NCBI RefSeq assembly: GCF_963678635.1
Contig: NC_087068.1
Coordinates: forward strand, 52,662,213-52,726,212
DNA length: 64,000 nt
Source of the DNA: Symsagittifera roscoffensis
Lineage: Eukaryota; Xenacoelomorpha; Acoela; Convolutidae
Reading direction: 5' to 3'
The notes under the pieces were generated by a model that was not told the origin of the DNA, did not search any database, and saw only the letters and a list, made by a program, of their open reading frames with translations. Of the stretch, positions 32,045-44,240 are shown one piece after another. Numbering within the stretch: the stretch's first letter is position 1; each line of letters begins with the position of its first letter. The position numbers and the translations under genes were made by a program.

Positions 32045-35000
32045 TTCTGATTGGTTATTACCACAAAAACTACCTGTGAAGAAACCCTTGATGTCTAAAA
32101 ACGATATCAAAATTGTTGAAAAAATCCATGAGAAGTAGAAATCAGTTTTGATTGGTTGAAATTAAATTTATGAAAAGTTCCATGACCATTGGAAGTCGAT
32201 TTTGATTGGTTCATATCAGAAAAACAAAAATTTCTTTATATTTGAGGCTCGATTCTGATTGATTGAATGCAAAACTTTTGAAAACTCCATTGGATAATTT
32301 TTATTTCAGCTAGGCTAAATACTAAATCCATTCTAATTTTTTTTCACGTTAAAGACAATTAGTTAGGAAATTTGCTTTTTTAATTCCTTTTTATTCATTT
32401 TTTGAGACTATTCAACTTTTCTTTTCTAAAAATTTGGGACTTTTTAAATTTCCCATTTTTTCTTTTTCTACTTTTTGAGATGCCGCCACTGAATAGAAAC
32501 GAAAGAATTGCATAAGTTGAATGTGGCAGAGAACACACTCGCTTACACACATCAAGACATCGAAAGCACTGTGGCGTTTTAAAGTTTTATTTGAAATTTT
32601 TATACATATAGCAGCGAGGAACTTTCTAATCATATCAAAAAAAGCAATGTCATTATATTGTTAATTTATGTGCTCAGCAATCTCAAAACACTTTCCAAGA
32701 GAAGGTAAAATTGATTTTTAATAAAAACATAGTAGAAAATACTTTGAATCATAGTTTTTACTGAATTTGAAAAGACTATACACTAAATTGGAAAAACGTC
32801 TAGGAAAAAAATACAGTTTTTTTATCATCTTACTTGTTCTGTCATATTCAAAGGTTCTGATCGACGATAAAACCAACAACAACCGAGTTCAAATGGTCCT
32901 CAAACTTTCAATGGAAATCGATCCGAAAATCTTTAATCTACTTTAAAAACTCCAACGGTGGCCAGCTTGCGGTGATTTTATTGCAATAAATTTGTAGTAA
33001 AAGTGAATCACATAGGCTAATGAGTGCTCAAGTATTTGTTGAAATACTATAAAAAACTGTATATTTCTAAAACATTGGTTAATTGAAAGGTTTTACCTAG
33101 TAACCATTTTAAAGTTTTCCTTGCTTAGTGCTTGTAAAAGTAATCACAGAGTAGCGCGTAGCAGATATTGGTGATTGATCTACCAAAATTTATGGTTTTT
33201 TTGCTTTTTTTCTACGATTCAAAAAAGAAATGGATAACTGACCTGGAAGATGTATGTTTTGCTAACACTTGAAAACTTCAAGATATAATATACATCTTTC
33301 TCAACCAAAAATTTAATTCAAAAAAAAATTCAGAGTTGAAACAGCAACATACAGTTATCTGTCGAGAAAATAATTGGAAGTTTTTTTGGTATGGTTTTAT
33401 GGTATGAATTCTGCTTCGGATTAATGAATGTTCATTTTAATGATACACTTTCCCCTCTAAAACTCAATTTTCAAATAAAACTTCGTTCGAATTGGATTAA
33501 GTTGGAAGATAGTAGATGAAGCAGAAACTGAGAAATGATCAAGTTGAGATCGAAATTCAATTTAAGTCATTAGGAGTTTAGAGGTTTTTTTTTAAATTTA
33601 GCTTATATATTACATCTTGAGAAAAATTTCATTATAAAGTGTAACAATATATAATTTTGGCATAATTTTTTATCATTTGATATACTAGGTTACCTTAAAT
33701 GAAAATTCAAGTTTTTGAAAATCATTTGTGGTGAAGTAAGCCCAACTCCAACATCTTTTGGAAGATAATACATGAAGCATAAATCAAAAATTAGTTTTCA
33801 AGATCTACATTTCTTTCTTTTGGATGAAAAACTTGAAGTAGAAAGATTTTTAGAGAAAGTAACATGGAGCCTGCTGAATAATTTTAAAAAACTAATACTG
33901 TAGCACAACCAGATCTATGATCTCTTAATTCTATGAATTTCAACAAGAAAAGTTTCAACTAGACACACAGTAAACATTTAGTTTTGTTTAGCTTTAATTA
34001 TTTTTTCAATTAGAAAATTACGTTGAATTATAGAGTTTCTGCATTATAAAGTACGAGAAATTTCTCAATTGTTACAGTTTGCACCATGATTTCTTTTACT
34101 TAATCGATGTTTTTGAGAACAGATCTTTTAATTGTTATAAATGTTGCAGAAATATGGAACTAAGTTCGCTTGCGTATTTTTACTTCCAAAGATTTTGCAG
34201 ATTATTAACAATCGAACTGCTCCTTGTTTATTCTAAGAAAATCAACGTAAAAATACACCCTAATATTCTCAAACTATACATTTGCATTCGAATGCATGAA
34301 ATAGCAGCAATTCTTTCTCACTTAGACATTTTTGAGATAACTTCAAAAATCAAGAACAAAAAGCGAATTAAAAACTATTTGCAAGAAAAATGATTGTTAA
34401 TGATCTCAAAAAATGTGTTTCTGCTGAAATAGTTTGCGGTAGCAACTAAACAAGGGATCCTAAAGTAAAACAAGTACAAATTAAACGATAATAATTAGAT
34501 TTTATCAGTTCTAGTTTTATCTCTGCCAACACACAATAATCGTTCAATTGATACTATTTTCTCTTCAGTTCTGACCAAATTTGCTAGCAAAGTGAGTTCA
34601 AGAGCGAAAACATGCAACAAGCAAGAATAAGCTTAAGACATAGAAACTTTCTAGGGAAAACCATGAAAATTATGTTGTAGAAGCAACAGAGAGATAATCA
34701 TCAGTTTTGAAGAAGATTTTGTTGAATATCATACAATCTAGAGAAATATACCCCAATTTTAGTCTATTTTAGCAGTAGAATGTTCCCTTTTGTTCAATGA
34801 TCTGGAATTTATTTTTAATAATAATGTACAGGAACTTTTGTACAGGTTTGGATTATTCTGTGCGAAAAAATTGAGGAGGAGCTGGATCATGGAGTTTTAT
34901 CAAGCAATTTTAATGAATATTGCTCTTATTGTTCAAATTAATTGAGATTCTAAGGTTAACTTTCTTTGAATTGACCAAAAAACCAGTTAATTACACAATG

Positions 35001-35825
35001 GAAAGGTTAAAAATGGAAAACTTTGGATAGATTTGATTAATTTGTACTTTCTCGAAAATTACGATGAATTACATCATATTCCCGCGAAGTCGGAAGTGTC
35101 AATATTGATTCGGCTTATATGAGCTTTATGTGTTCAGAGCATCATATAAGCCGCTGTGTTCCTAAAATTAGGGTAAAATTTATCGTATTTGATTATTTTG
35201 AGGGAAAATTTTGGAAAATCCATATTTCCATTCAAAGTTTTGAATCAGTGTCTCAACATGATGCCAATTGAAATACATTTTGAGCTTAACTTTAAACTCT
35301 ATATATATCCGTATTCTATAAAATTACATCAGAAGCAATAAAAAACTTGCCAAAACCTTGAGATATCTGCAACTTTTTCAATTTTTTCAATTTTTTCAAT
35401 TTTTTTAAAGTTTTAGTAGGTTCCAGCAAATTTTAAGCAGGATTGAAAACAGTTTCAAAAAAAGGTCCAACTAATAAAATAGTTATTACGTCGAGTTATA
35501 TCAAATCTTATCGTGTTTTGAAGTTTTTTGAAAAAATATCTTTTTTTATAAACATTTCCAAATTTTTACACATTTACCATGAAACAATCAACTTAATCTC
35601 TTAATTACGCATTTCACATGTAATAACCAAAAATTACATATCGCATGCCCAGATTAGTGCGAAAAAACTAGAATTTTCCACACAAAATCCAAAAAATACC
35701 AGTTTTTTGAATAATTTCTTACCATCACACTGAAACCTTACCATTCCCTATCTTAAAACATTGGGAAACCGTTTCCTTATCTTATTACATTGGGAAATCT
35801 ATAGCCCATGTTATTACGATGTTAA
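32045..35825 (-). repeat. Right inverted arm
   Basis: The reverse complement of 12100-17797 without its 2.1-kb insert. Matches include the Y-start segment with 'tgtatgttttgctaac' (33243-33270), the single 80-bp unit at 34200-34290 and the outer 'cattgggaaa' segments at 35760-35800. Divergence from the left arm is clearly larger than between the two Y blocks. ORFs in it (for example 34079-34393 on +) have no recognisable product. Confidence 0.8.
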
Positions 35826-35837
35826 TAATTTTCAATC

Positions 35838-35952
35838 GAATGATATAAAAAAGTTCATACAAAAATGGCTAGTTGACAAACCGAAATTTGTCTGAAAAAA
35901 ACCCAACACGAGCACAAATACTCCGCTACTTTCGTTACAAAAGTCGGATCAA
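35838..35952 (+). repeat. R repeat tail beyond the right arm
   Basis: Matches the tail of R copy 1 (ggctagtt, cgaaatttgtctgaa, gagcacaaatactccg, cgttacaaaagtcgga) in the same orientation as the R head at 11835-12008. Confidence 0.7.
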
Positions 35953-38149
35953 TAAATTGGGAATCGAAATTAAATAATCAAATCTATCTAGTGCCGAATA
36001 AGGAGGCCCGTGTTAATGAATAACTCTTTGATTTCATTATCCTAATCAATTCATTTAGCTCAAAGGAAACCTGACTGAGCAAAACAAAGAAGCTAAAAAG
36101 GCGCAATTTAATACTTAGACCAGCCCAACGTGTCAGTTTCTCAACAAATGATTTACTAGAGAAAACTTTTGAGGTTTGAAACTTTTTTACTGTGTTTCCT
36201 GCAAGTTTCTCTCCTCAAATGCGAGACAGCAAAAAGTTAATCTTAGTGGGAACGGGGAATCCTAGTGGAAGGGTTGCTTCATACTAAAAATCCAGAACAA
36301 CAAGTTGAAAACGCCTTTCCGAAGTCCAAATATGCAGATCCGAAGCACACTTTATGTCAGCTCCGAAAAAAACATTACAATATTATCATCTAAAAAAACT
36401 AAGAATACCTTTGATTATAGAAAACTTTTTTATCCTAACTTCTATCCGTGCAAAAAAAATCAAATTTTGATACCACCATCGGAACCATCTATGAGAAGAT
36501 CCTTTCGAAAGCAACCCAAGCGATGGCGCTCAGAAACACAATGCTGCACTGACTTATAAGCTAAAACGGAGCAGTAATATGTTTCTCCGTGCCAACGGTT
36601 GGGCGATTTTCGAATGGATCTTCTCATATATGATTGCTATGATGACGTTAAAAACTATTTTGAACCACTGGGCTCCAACACAATTACTTTCTCACATTGA
36701 AGCAACAAAACAGCCACAGCCCCCACCCAAATTTATTTCAGTCCCATTACCAACCAACAAACAAATAAATCACCCCACCTTCCTAAAAAGGAGTCCTTGA
36801 AAATTTCTAGATAAAGAAATTATAATTATAAGATGATAAACGTTGATGTGATTTTTATTTAACTCGATACGGTTTATGTTTCTTCAATAACAACACGCAA
36901 CTTGCACAAGAAAAAAGAAACTGAAAAAAAATTGAAAAAATACTGCTGTCACGAGGTCACCTAGTAAGTAAGGTGACCTAGTAAGTAAGGTGACCTAGGA
37001 CACGAGGTGACCTAGTAAGTAAAAACAAACCCTTGAAAAGAAATTTCGCTCACAGGGTGTTCACACATTGATCCCTAGCAACTTTGCACATACTGAGGGT
37101 TTCGTACAAACTATATCATTTATCATATCAATTCAGTAATGCAACGGATGCCCTTTAAAACTCACGAACCACAAAAATAAATCAAGTAAAATCAAGGCCT
37201 TCTCAGGAATTAACGTAGACATTGAACAAAAAGAGTACCAGTCAAAATTTCCGTCAACCCTGGAGTTTGAACATATCTCTACTTTTTTGTCAAAAAGATT
37301 CCTTATTTTTCAACAACTTTAACAAACCAGGATACAAAAAATTAGTTAAATTTATAACCATGAATAGTCTTACCAGGGCAAAAATTGAACTTGAAAACCT
37401 GTAGGTCGCTTTGAACATGCACGGAATAGAATTGAAGAAAAAAAAAACAGACTTTTAGGGCAATTTGAACACTCGAAAAGTAAGTTTAGACTAATTCCTA
37501 AAATTTTGATAAGAATGGAATTCTTCACAATTGCATAACGGTTTGACAATCAAAATGTTAACTATATTTTTTGACTGCAGTTGCTGCATCATGAATCAAA
37601 TTACAAAAGATTGTTAAAAAGTGGTTTCAGCAGAAAAACGTTAAAAAAATACCTGTAAAACAGTGCTTTTGAAAGAACAAGCTGAAGAATTTATGAGAAA
37701 ACGGTGACTTTTAAAACTTAAGTGAGGGAAAAACTACAAGGTTGATAGCTCTCTTGACGAAGTAACACGCACCAAAAATAGCAGCAGTTTTTTCAAAACG
37801 AAAATCGAAAAATGTACAGCAGAAGAAAACTTTCTTTCAAAAATCAGGAACACAATTTGGCCTACAATTTTCAATTAAAAAAACATCTTGACTGGCAAGA
37901 AAAGCAAACAACGATAAGAAAGTAATCTGACAGCTAGAGGAGGTACTAGTCAAAACTTTAGGCAACCCTGGAGTTTGAAGATCTGTCGTTTTTTTACTTA
38001 AGGAATCAACTTTGAACAACTTAAACAAACTAGATATGGAAATCAGGGTGAGTTTAAGACCAAAAACAACCTAATCATTGCAGAATTTGAACTTCAAATT
38101 ATGTAGTTGCTTTTTGATTATACACGGAGTGAATGTGAAAAAAGTTGGG
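35953..38149. other. AT-rich DNA without a supported gene
   Basis: Two open frames (36305-36559 and 36579-36800 on +) have no recognisable motif and mixed composition. The pair of segments near 37222-37404 and 37920-38100 on + looks distantly repeated (gtaccagtcaaaat/ctagtcaaaac, caaccctggagtttgaa, aacaaac(c/t)ag). Confidence 0.45.
36953..37022. repeat. 17-bp tandem repeat with AGGTCA-type inverted half-sites
   Basis: The unit ggtgacctagtaagtaa occurs about four times, with aggtcacct at the 5' edge and aggtgacct inside. Each core is an odd palindrome (AGGT-N-ACCT), so AGGTCA-like sites occur on both strands. Confidence 0.7.
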
Positions 38150-38245
38150 ACCTTTATGTTCCTTATGGGGACCTTACAATTAGGTTCCTTACGTGGACAT
38201 TGAGGTGCCTTACGTGGACATTTAGGTTCCTTACGGGGATCTATA
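38150..38245 (+). repeat. Tandem repeat of about 26 bp
   Basis: Four imperfect units with a 'ggttccttacgtggac' core (gttccttatggggac, gttccttacgtggac, gtgccttacgtggac, gttccttacggggat). Confidence 0.7.
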
Positions 38246-38723
38246 GTCTAACAGACATGCCGGACGAGTTTTGAAAGGCTATGAATCGAACAATAAACCC
38301 TTCCAAAACATATTTTGCCTTTTGGAGGATATTTTAATCGCCTCAAAAGGGGATGAAAATGAACACTCATGAAAAGTGGATGAAAACTGATGAAAAGGAA
38401 CAAATTGGTTCTCGAGGTATCAAAAAAATTGTTTAAAGAATGATGAAAACATCGCTCTGAACTTACTAGGTTTAAGTTTTTTCAAACTGAAGTAAACTGG
38501 CTTGAACAAAAACTATCACCGAAAAGAATTTCTCCATAAATAACAAAAACCGAAGCGATACTCAATTTAAATCCACCCCAAATCTCTTGAACAACAAAGA
38601 TCGTTCATAGGTAGCACTAACAATCTCTCAAATTTTTTCGAACGCAGCAAGTTTATGTTTGGCGGACAAGCTCCAATCACTTTTACATAATGAAAACGAG
38701 AAAAACTTATTGAAATTATTTAG
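38246..38723. other. No supported feature; possible gypsy RT remnant
   Basis: By position this should hold the RT thumb of the gypsy element that follows, but I could not identify RT motifs in any frame. Confidence 0.3.
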
Positions 38724-39212
38724 ATGCCAGAGGAAAAATTCAAATGGGGGAACAACACTCAAACAAAATTTAAAGAAATTGAAAAAATTGTTGCAAATAT
38801 CGCTAAGATCAACTTTTATAACCCCTTGAAGGACACTCGGGTCAAAGCCACAGTGATCTTGGTGCAACCTTCAAACAAAAAGCTGGGGAGGGCCAGTAGA
38901 TGCAAATTGCAATTGCATCACGCTATTTAAATATCCAAGAAAAGAAATATTCGACTAACCAGCTTGAACTGCTGGTAGTAGTTTGGTCGGAAGAACGATT
39001 TAAGCATTGACTTTTTGGAAAAAAGATTATAATAGTTACAGATCACAAGGCTCTTAAGTCAGCATTGGATGAGAATCGGTCGAGCAAGACGTATCAATCC
39101 AGACTCATCAGATGGGTTGACAGGTTGCTACTTTACCAATATAAAACAGTACATATCCTGGAGAAAGATAAGGGGATAGTAGACGATTTGCCACGAGATC
39201 CGAGTGGGAAAT
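38724..39212 (+). pseudogene. pol: Ty3/gypsy RNase H with end of the RT connection
   Basis: Opens with KFKWGNNTQTKFKEIEKI, a usual connection segment. The RNase H then shows YSTNQLELLVVVW (catalytic Glu), IIVTDHKALKSAL (catalytic Asp) and TYQSRLIRWVDRLL, ending in the KDKGIVDDLPR-type segment. The first catalytic Asp region (RVKATVILVQPSNKKLG) is altered, and one in-frame stop follows ERFKH. Clearly homologous to gypsy Pol but dead. Confidence 0.85.
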
Positions 39213-39611
39213 AATAGCCAGAGTTGGCATTAGATTAAAAAAGTCGTTAGATCAATAGAGAATTTTCACAAAGCGATCTACTGTATGAGCAGTCGGCTTA
39301 AAAACACAGGGGTGCTCGACCGAACAAAATAGTTCCAGAAAGTTTGGAAACTAAAACCGATTTTAGCCAACAGGAAGACACGTCATCTCACGGTTGCTAT
39401 GGCAACTAAAACGATTCAAAACGAACATGGCTCGACCGGAACGGAAACGATGATAACTCGATGAAAACGATGAAAACGATGACAAGGAAAAATGTTCCAA
39501 TTGACTCATTCAGAACAGTCGGTTGGCAAAATTTCAGAGAAATCACAAAAAAAATCAAAAAGTGGACAACAACAGTAACAAGCCAAAAAGAAGAAAATTT
39601 AATCAAAAGCA

Positions 39612-40121
39612 GTGATGATCAATAAAAAGACACCCAGAAGCGAGAGAGAACAAATGACAGAGGAGGTAACAGAAACAAGTTTTCAAAGGACTAGGATAAT
39701 AAAAGGAGGAACTTTAAACCAACCAATCTTATTCAGACAGTTCGGACTCAGACATGCCCCATATCGAGTGGAAGGCGGTGGACAAAAACATCAAAGCAAA
39801 TCCCGAGACCGGGACGTCCACATCAACTACGAATATGCCGATGATAGCTTCGTTTTGACACCTCATCGAATCAGAAAGGCCAGACCTGGGAACATACTAG
39901 AGCTGGAGGCTAATTCAGAGTTGATCAGCCCAAGTTCAGTAGAAAATGAAATCGACTGCGACAGCACGAAGGAGGGGACTTCCATCGTTTGTGTAGATCT
40001 CACAGCAGATATCCCGGAGGAAAGCCACCCAGAAGTAAAAGTCAGAGGAAGTAAAAGTGACAGGAAGAAGAGTCAGTTACTCCTCTTGGAAAAACGCTTT
40101 TCGTCTGACAGAACAATTTGA
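39612..40121 (+). CDS. Unrecognised linker ORF between gypsy RNase H and integrase
   Basis: A 169-codon frame, polar and charged, with RNase-H-to-integrase position. N-terminal part basic (KKTPRSEREQ), central segment HINYEYADDSFVLTPHRIRK, acidic C-terminal half (ENEIDCDSTKEGTS, VCVDLTADIPEE). Gypsy linkers are usually shorter and less acidic; no domain recognised. Its openness contrasts with the broken flanks. Confidence 0.4.
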   Translation: MMINKKTPRSEREQMTEEVTETSFQRTRIIKGGTLNQPILFRQFGLRHAPYRVEGGGQKHQSKSRDRDVHINYEYADDSFVLTPHRIRKARPGNILELEANSELISPSSVENEIDCDSTKEGTSIVCVDLTADIPEESHPEVKVRGSKSDRKKSQLLLLEKRFSSDRTI

Positions 40122-40359
40122 CGAGAGAGGCGCGGGGAATCTGTCAAAAAAAGAACAAAAGCTTGCTAGCCGAATTAGTTACCGAGGATACGAGGATAAA
40201 CAGGCTTTGCATGGTCATTGATAGGAATGCTTGTCACAGTTTCGAAATTATGGGCCAGTACAACAATCAACTGTGGCACCAGATATCAGTTGTAGACGAC
40301 TGTCTTCATGTGGACAATCGGTTGGCGGTACCCGGCCAATTGCGCCCAATGATATTGAA

Positions 40360-40905
40360 GTGAATCCGTGGCAGTCATCCTGCACAAGAGGCAATGCTGG
40401 ACGTATCCAACTTTTATTGGTGGTTCACATGCATAAGGATGTAGTGTAGTTGACTGAGGAATGTAGGAGTTGCACCCGCTAAGGTATGAGTGCTAAGTAT
40501 CATTCCAAAAAATGCTATAAAAGTGCTAAAACTGCTAACGCAGCCGGGCCAAGAATTACAGCCAGCTTACGCGGGACCACTCGAATAACACAAAGGAAAG
40601 AAAAAATACTTGCTAGTTGCAAAGTACCGGTACTCTAAATTTCAGTCGGTATAATTTACAAAACAAATGGGAGAAAGTTTTTGTAAAAATTCTTGCCTTC
40701 TTTTATCGATACACACGAATCGATAACAAGTTTTCAGTTTTCCGGCTTCAAAGGTAATGCAATGGGAAAGTGTTGTTCCGAAAATAGCAACGAACAAAAA
40801 TTCTGCCCTGTCTGGACCACCGAGTGCGTGGGTTAGTCGAGCGCACTATTCAAACAATCAAAGAAGATTTGGGTGGGGTGATGCTTCTGAATGAAAAGGT
40901 CACAT
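40360..40905 (+). pseudogene. Ty3/gypsy integrase remnant
   Basis: H2C2 finger in two frames (HPAQEAMLDVSNFYWW, then LTEECRSCTR after a shift and a stop). The core follows with LTQPGQELQPAYAGPLE and KKYLLVAKYRYSKFQS, where the usual Asp of the VxxDxYSK block is replaced. A later frame has ERTIQTIKEDLGG, matching the catalytic-Glu helix region. Several stops; not functional. Confidence 0.75.
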
Positions 40906-41030
40906 CAATGAAACTATGTTTTAGCACAATATTTCTAGACCTTAGGCGCAGGAAGCAAAAAACCATACAACGTTCAACTTTTGTAGCTCACTTTGGAAGC
41001 CTTCCTGAAAAGAATTTAAAATCATAAGTG

Positions 41031-42490
41031 ACACATAAACAATCGACTTTGATCATTTAGATCAAGGGAACCTTGAGCCATTGGCCCTCACGGCTTCACA
41101 GATAAAGAAACGCATTATGCAATCAAGAGGAAATGTAATGATTGTGCGAAAAGGGTATAACAGTCGTGATTTTGTCTTTTTGAGCTCGCTGTTTAAACAG
41201 TAAGAGCAAGTGCAGTCAGCCAAAGATCGAGATGAGCCCGGGCTTCAAAGACTCTCCTCCAAGAAATTGAATGCAACACGGAGGGACACATCTGCTATCG
41301 ATATCAGACGGATAGTGAATAAGACCGAAAAAAAAAATCCCGAACTGAGGAAGGAACTTCGTTACTTGCGGGAGCGCGGCTTTTTAGAAGATAAACCGCT
41401 GAAGCAGCATAGCAATTTATCGCAAAACCTCTTCAGGAAAAACAAAAACTGAACTTCAGTAAAAAAAAAAGAGTGGGAAAGCTTTAACGAAGCCGTAAAA
41501 GGGGAAGGTATTATCACAAAAGCCTCCTACTGTCAAAACAGCCGCGGGGCGATACAACGAAAAGGCGACATGGCTTAAACCAAAGTAAACACACAATAAC
41601 CAGAGAAAGAGAAAGAACAAGAAAAAGATAAAAACCCGACTACCGAAGAACCCAAAAGAAAACATCAGAAGAAAACAATCCATCTGCCTCTGGTGGAGAG
41701 CGGAACGAAAAATGATACATCCACAACAGAATTTAGAACAAGAACTGGCCAGAATTGGCCGAGACAGCCCATCAATCTTAATATCAAAAGATACAGAGGC
41801 AGACGAAGGACCGGTTTTGGCGATAAAAAGAGCAAAGCCAAATATTGCTGGGCTGATAACAAGCAACCCAAGAACTCAGGAGGAGGGTGCACGCAAGAAG
41901 AAAGAAAAGAAACCAGCCGTCAAATAGGCAAGAATTCTCGAAATTGTAGCCAGTGAGAATCAACAATCAGTATATCAAAGTTCCACGAAAATTCCAAGTT
42001 CGTCAAAATAATTATTTTAAATTCGTCGACACCGAGAAAGGCAAAATTAGGGAAAATGAAAAAAAAAATCGCTCGCCAGACAACACCGGAGACAATCTTG
42101 CAAGCTTTTAAAAAATCAGGGCTTGACGACCAAAGATGGGGAGAAGATAGCTGATCAGGTGGTCAACCGAGGTGTACAAAATCGGCCTAGGAGATCCTGA
42201 CGTGAAAATACAGAGCAGCAGAGGGGGGCCAGGCAAATTGTACTAACATTTCTCCAGGTTTTTCTGATGAGTCGTACCGGGAAGAGACCCGATAAAGCAT
42301 TTATACAATTAATTTGTCCGGAGTCAGATATCACAGACTTATACAAAGCAGCTCTCGAGAGATTCCGAACCAAACTGGCGACGTTCAAGACTAATACAGA
42401 CAAACAAATAGAGACCAGATTTGGCTTATTAGAAAGGCATTATATAAGGCAAAAACTTGGACGTTTGTCCCTGGATCTCTCTGGATAAAT
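41031..42490 (+). other. Coding-like open frames downstream of gypsy integrase, unrecognised
   Basis: Frames at 41210-41452 (Arg/Lys-rich), 41712-41927 (starting MIHPQQNLEQELARIG) and 42267-42488 (starting MSRTGKRPDKAFIQLI) are biased toward charged residues and lie where a third gypsy ORF or the 3' end would be. No envelope or other domain recognised. Confidence 0.3.
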
Positions 42491-44240
42491 GAACGCAATG
42501 TATATAATTGAAATTTAACTTTGTATGATATGAAAAATTTTTGTCCTCAGAGAAATGTGGTAAAGTAACTGTAGCTACAGTAACCTTGAGATTTTCCTGT
42601 TGTTTTCTGTTTACATATATACATTTAATTTTTATTCAAGTTGATCTTGTGCTGACCTTTAGCATAAGAAAACTGTGATTCAGTGTGCGTTACATAGCTA
42701 CGGACTCATTTATACGCACCTAGTTTGTGCCTAGAAAAAAACTAAAGGTTTCAGACTAAATTTACGATCCGAAATCTTATCAGTTTTCTATCATAAGTAT
42801 AGTAATCCGTGACGGTATCACAAAGACAAAATATCTTCATCAATAGGAATCAAAACCACTTTTTTAGAACAGATTCAAAAAGTGATTAGAAACGAATTTA
42901 TATTCCAATTCACTCCTGATATTTGATTCTTACAATTTATCAGATGCAAAGAATGACTGATTTAGAATTTTAACTCTTTTAAATTTTAGCCTATTTTTTC
43001 TACCAGAAGTGCATCACGAGAATCCAATTCGTATTCCATTAAGGACGGAACCAAGCCTAATTAAGGATATGGATTTGATAGATTGAATTGGTAGTTTGAG
43101 AGAAAAAACCTTTGAAGTTACTTTTCCTCAGAGCAAAAGTTAGCTCAAGCGAAAAAAACAGTGGTTAACTATAATAGAACGAGGATCAAAACGAGTTATA
43201 ATAGGAGTACAAAAATTGAGATTGAAAACAGGCATACAGCTCGAAAAAAAGACAAATAAATAATCGGTTTTAATGTATTTTAATTAATTATAATTTGATT
43301 TTCACATAATTTAGATGCAGATTCGAAGACAAAATGCATAAATCAAAAGGATTATAATCAGTTATAATCGAATATAATGGTCCATAATTTCTTATTTTGC
43401 CAAAAGTTTGTCAATTCAAAACTATATTCGAATCATATCTTACGGGTTATTGTTTTTGTGTCACAAAAACAAATTCTTGTAAAAGATCTCTTGATCATTT
43501 TGGTTTATCTGAATTCAAAGTTTCACCATGATACACAAGTTTCTAAGAGTATCTTTCATTTTAGTGATAAGGTTTCACGCGGTAGATTTAAAAAAAACAA
43601 TCCGAACCAATCATGCTGTAATCGATTTTCTGATGTTTTGGTGGTTAAAAAGCTGAAAAAATGAACCACAAAACAACTTTAATGGGGAAGAAACGAAAAA
43701 AAATCTCAGATTATTGAGTGATTGGAAAAGTCTTAAAACATTTTTTTTCAATTTTAATATGAGCAACTTGTACAAAAAGCATAAAATATAAAATATTTAG
43801 CTGCAAAATTGCAAACAAAATGGACAAACAAAAGGGACTGTAATCAATTATCATCAATTAATGTCGGTTTTTTTGCACAACTAATGAATTAAATTGATTA
43901 TACTTCTATTTAAAAATAGACGAATAATTATTCGATTATAATGATTATAATGTGTTCTAAATAATTATAATTTGATTTTAAAAAGAGAAATTTTACTCGA
44001 TTAATAATTAATTACAATCGATTGTTACTCAATTTTAGTTAAACTGGCGCAAAAATCTTAACTTAATTGATTAATACTGCTTGGAACTGGATGCGGGTCA
44101 GTGCCTTGGAATCATTATCTACTAAATCCAGATAAGCACAAGCTTGCACACACAAATTGATAAACTAAAAGAATAATTATTGAGTTTAAGCATTCTTGCA
44201 AACAGAAGATTGCTAGAAAAGGCAGGCTGGCTAGAGACGC
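42491..44240. other. Gene-free AT-rich DNA
   Basis: Rich in attataatcg/cgattataat-like words on both strands (for example 43340-43380 and 43925-44040), giving many short inverted repeats. The 95-codon frame at 43377-43664 has no recognisable content. Confidence 0.45.

Larger units (their letters stand above)
12100..35825. mobile_element. About 24-kb element with long terminal inverted repeats, class unknown
   Basis: The sequence from about 12100 inward to 17797 is found, inverted and diverged, from about 35825 inward to 32045. Between the arms lie direct duplications of a module with several small conserved ORFs, including a PC4-like gene. Both ends sit in fragments of one R repeat in the same orientation, which fits insertion into a pre-existing R copy. 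I see no transposase, integrase, polymerase or capsid gene, so this may be a non-autonomous or decayed giant DNA element, an endogenised linear DNA virus remnant, or a segmental inverted duplication. The boundary positions are accurate to a few tens of bases. Confidence 0.75.
38724..41030 (+). mobile_element. Degenerate Ty3/gypsy retrotransposon (RT end, RNase H, integrase)
   Basis: RNase H, linker ORF, H2C2 zinc finger and integrase core remnants follow in gypsy order on the + strand, broken by stops and frameshifts. LTRs, gag, protease and most of RT are not identified. Codon content is more GC-rich than the surroundings. Confidence 0.8.

Noticed and set aside
12100-35825. Calling the large element a Polinton/Maverick
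   Set aside because: No PolB, integrase, ATPase, protease or capsid motifs were found, and the arms are longer than usual for Polintons.
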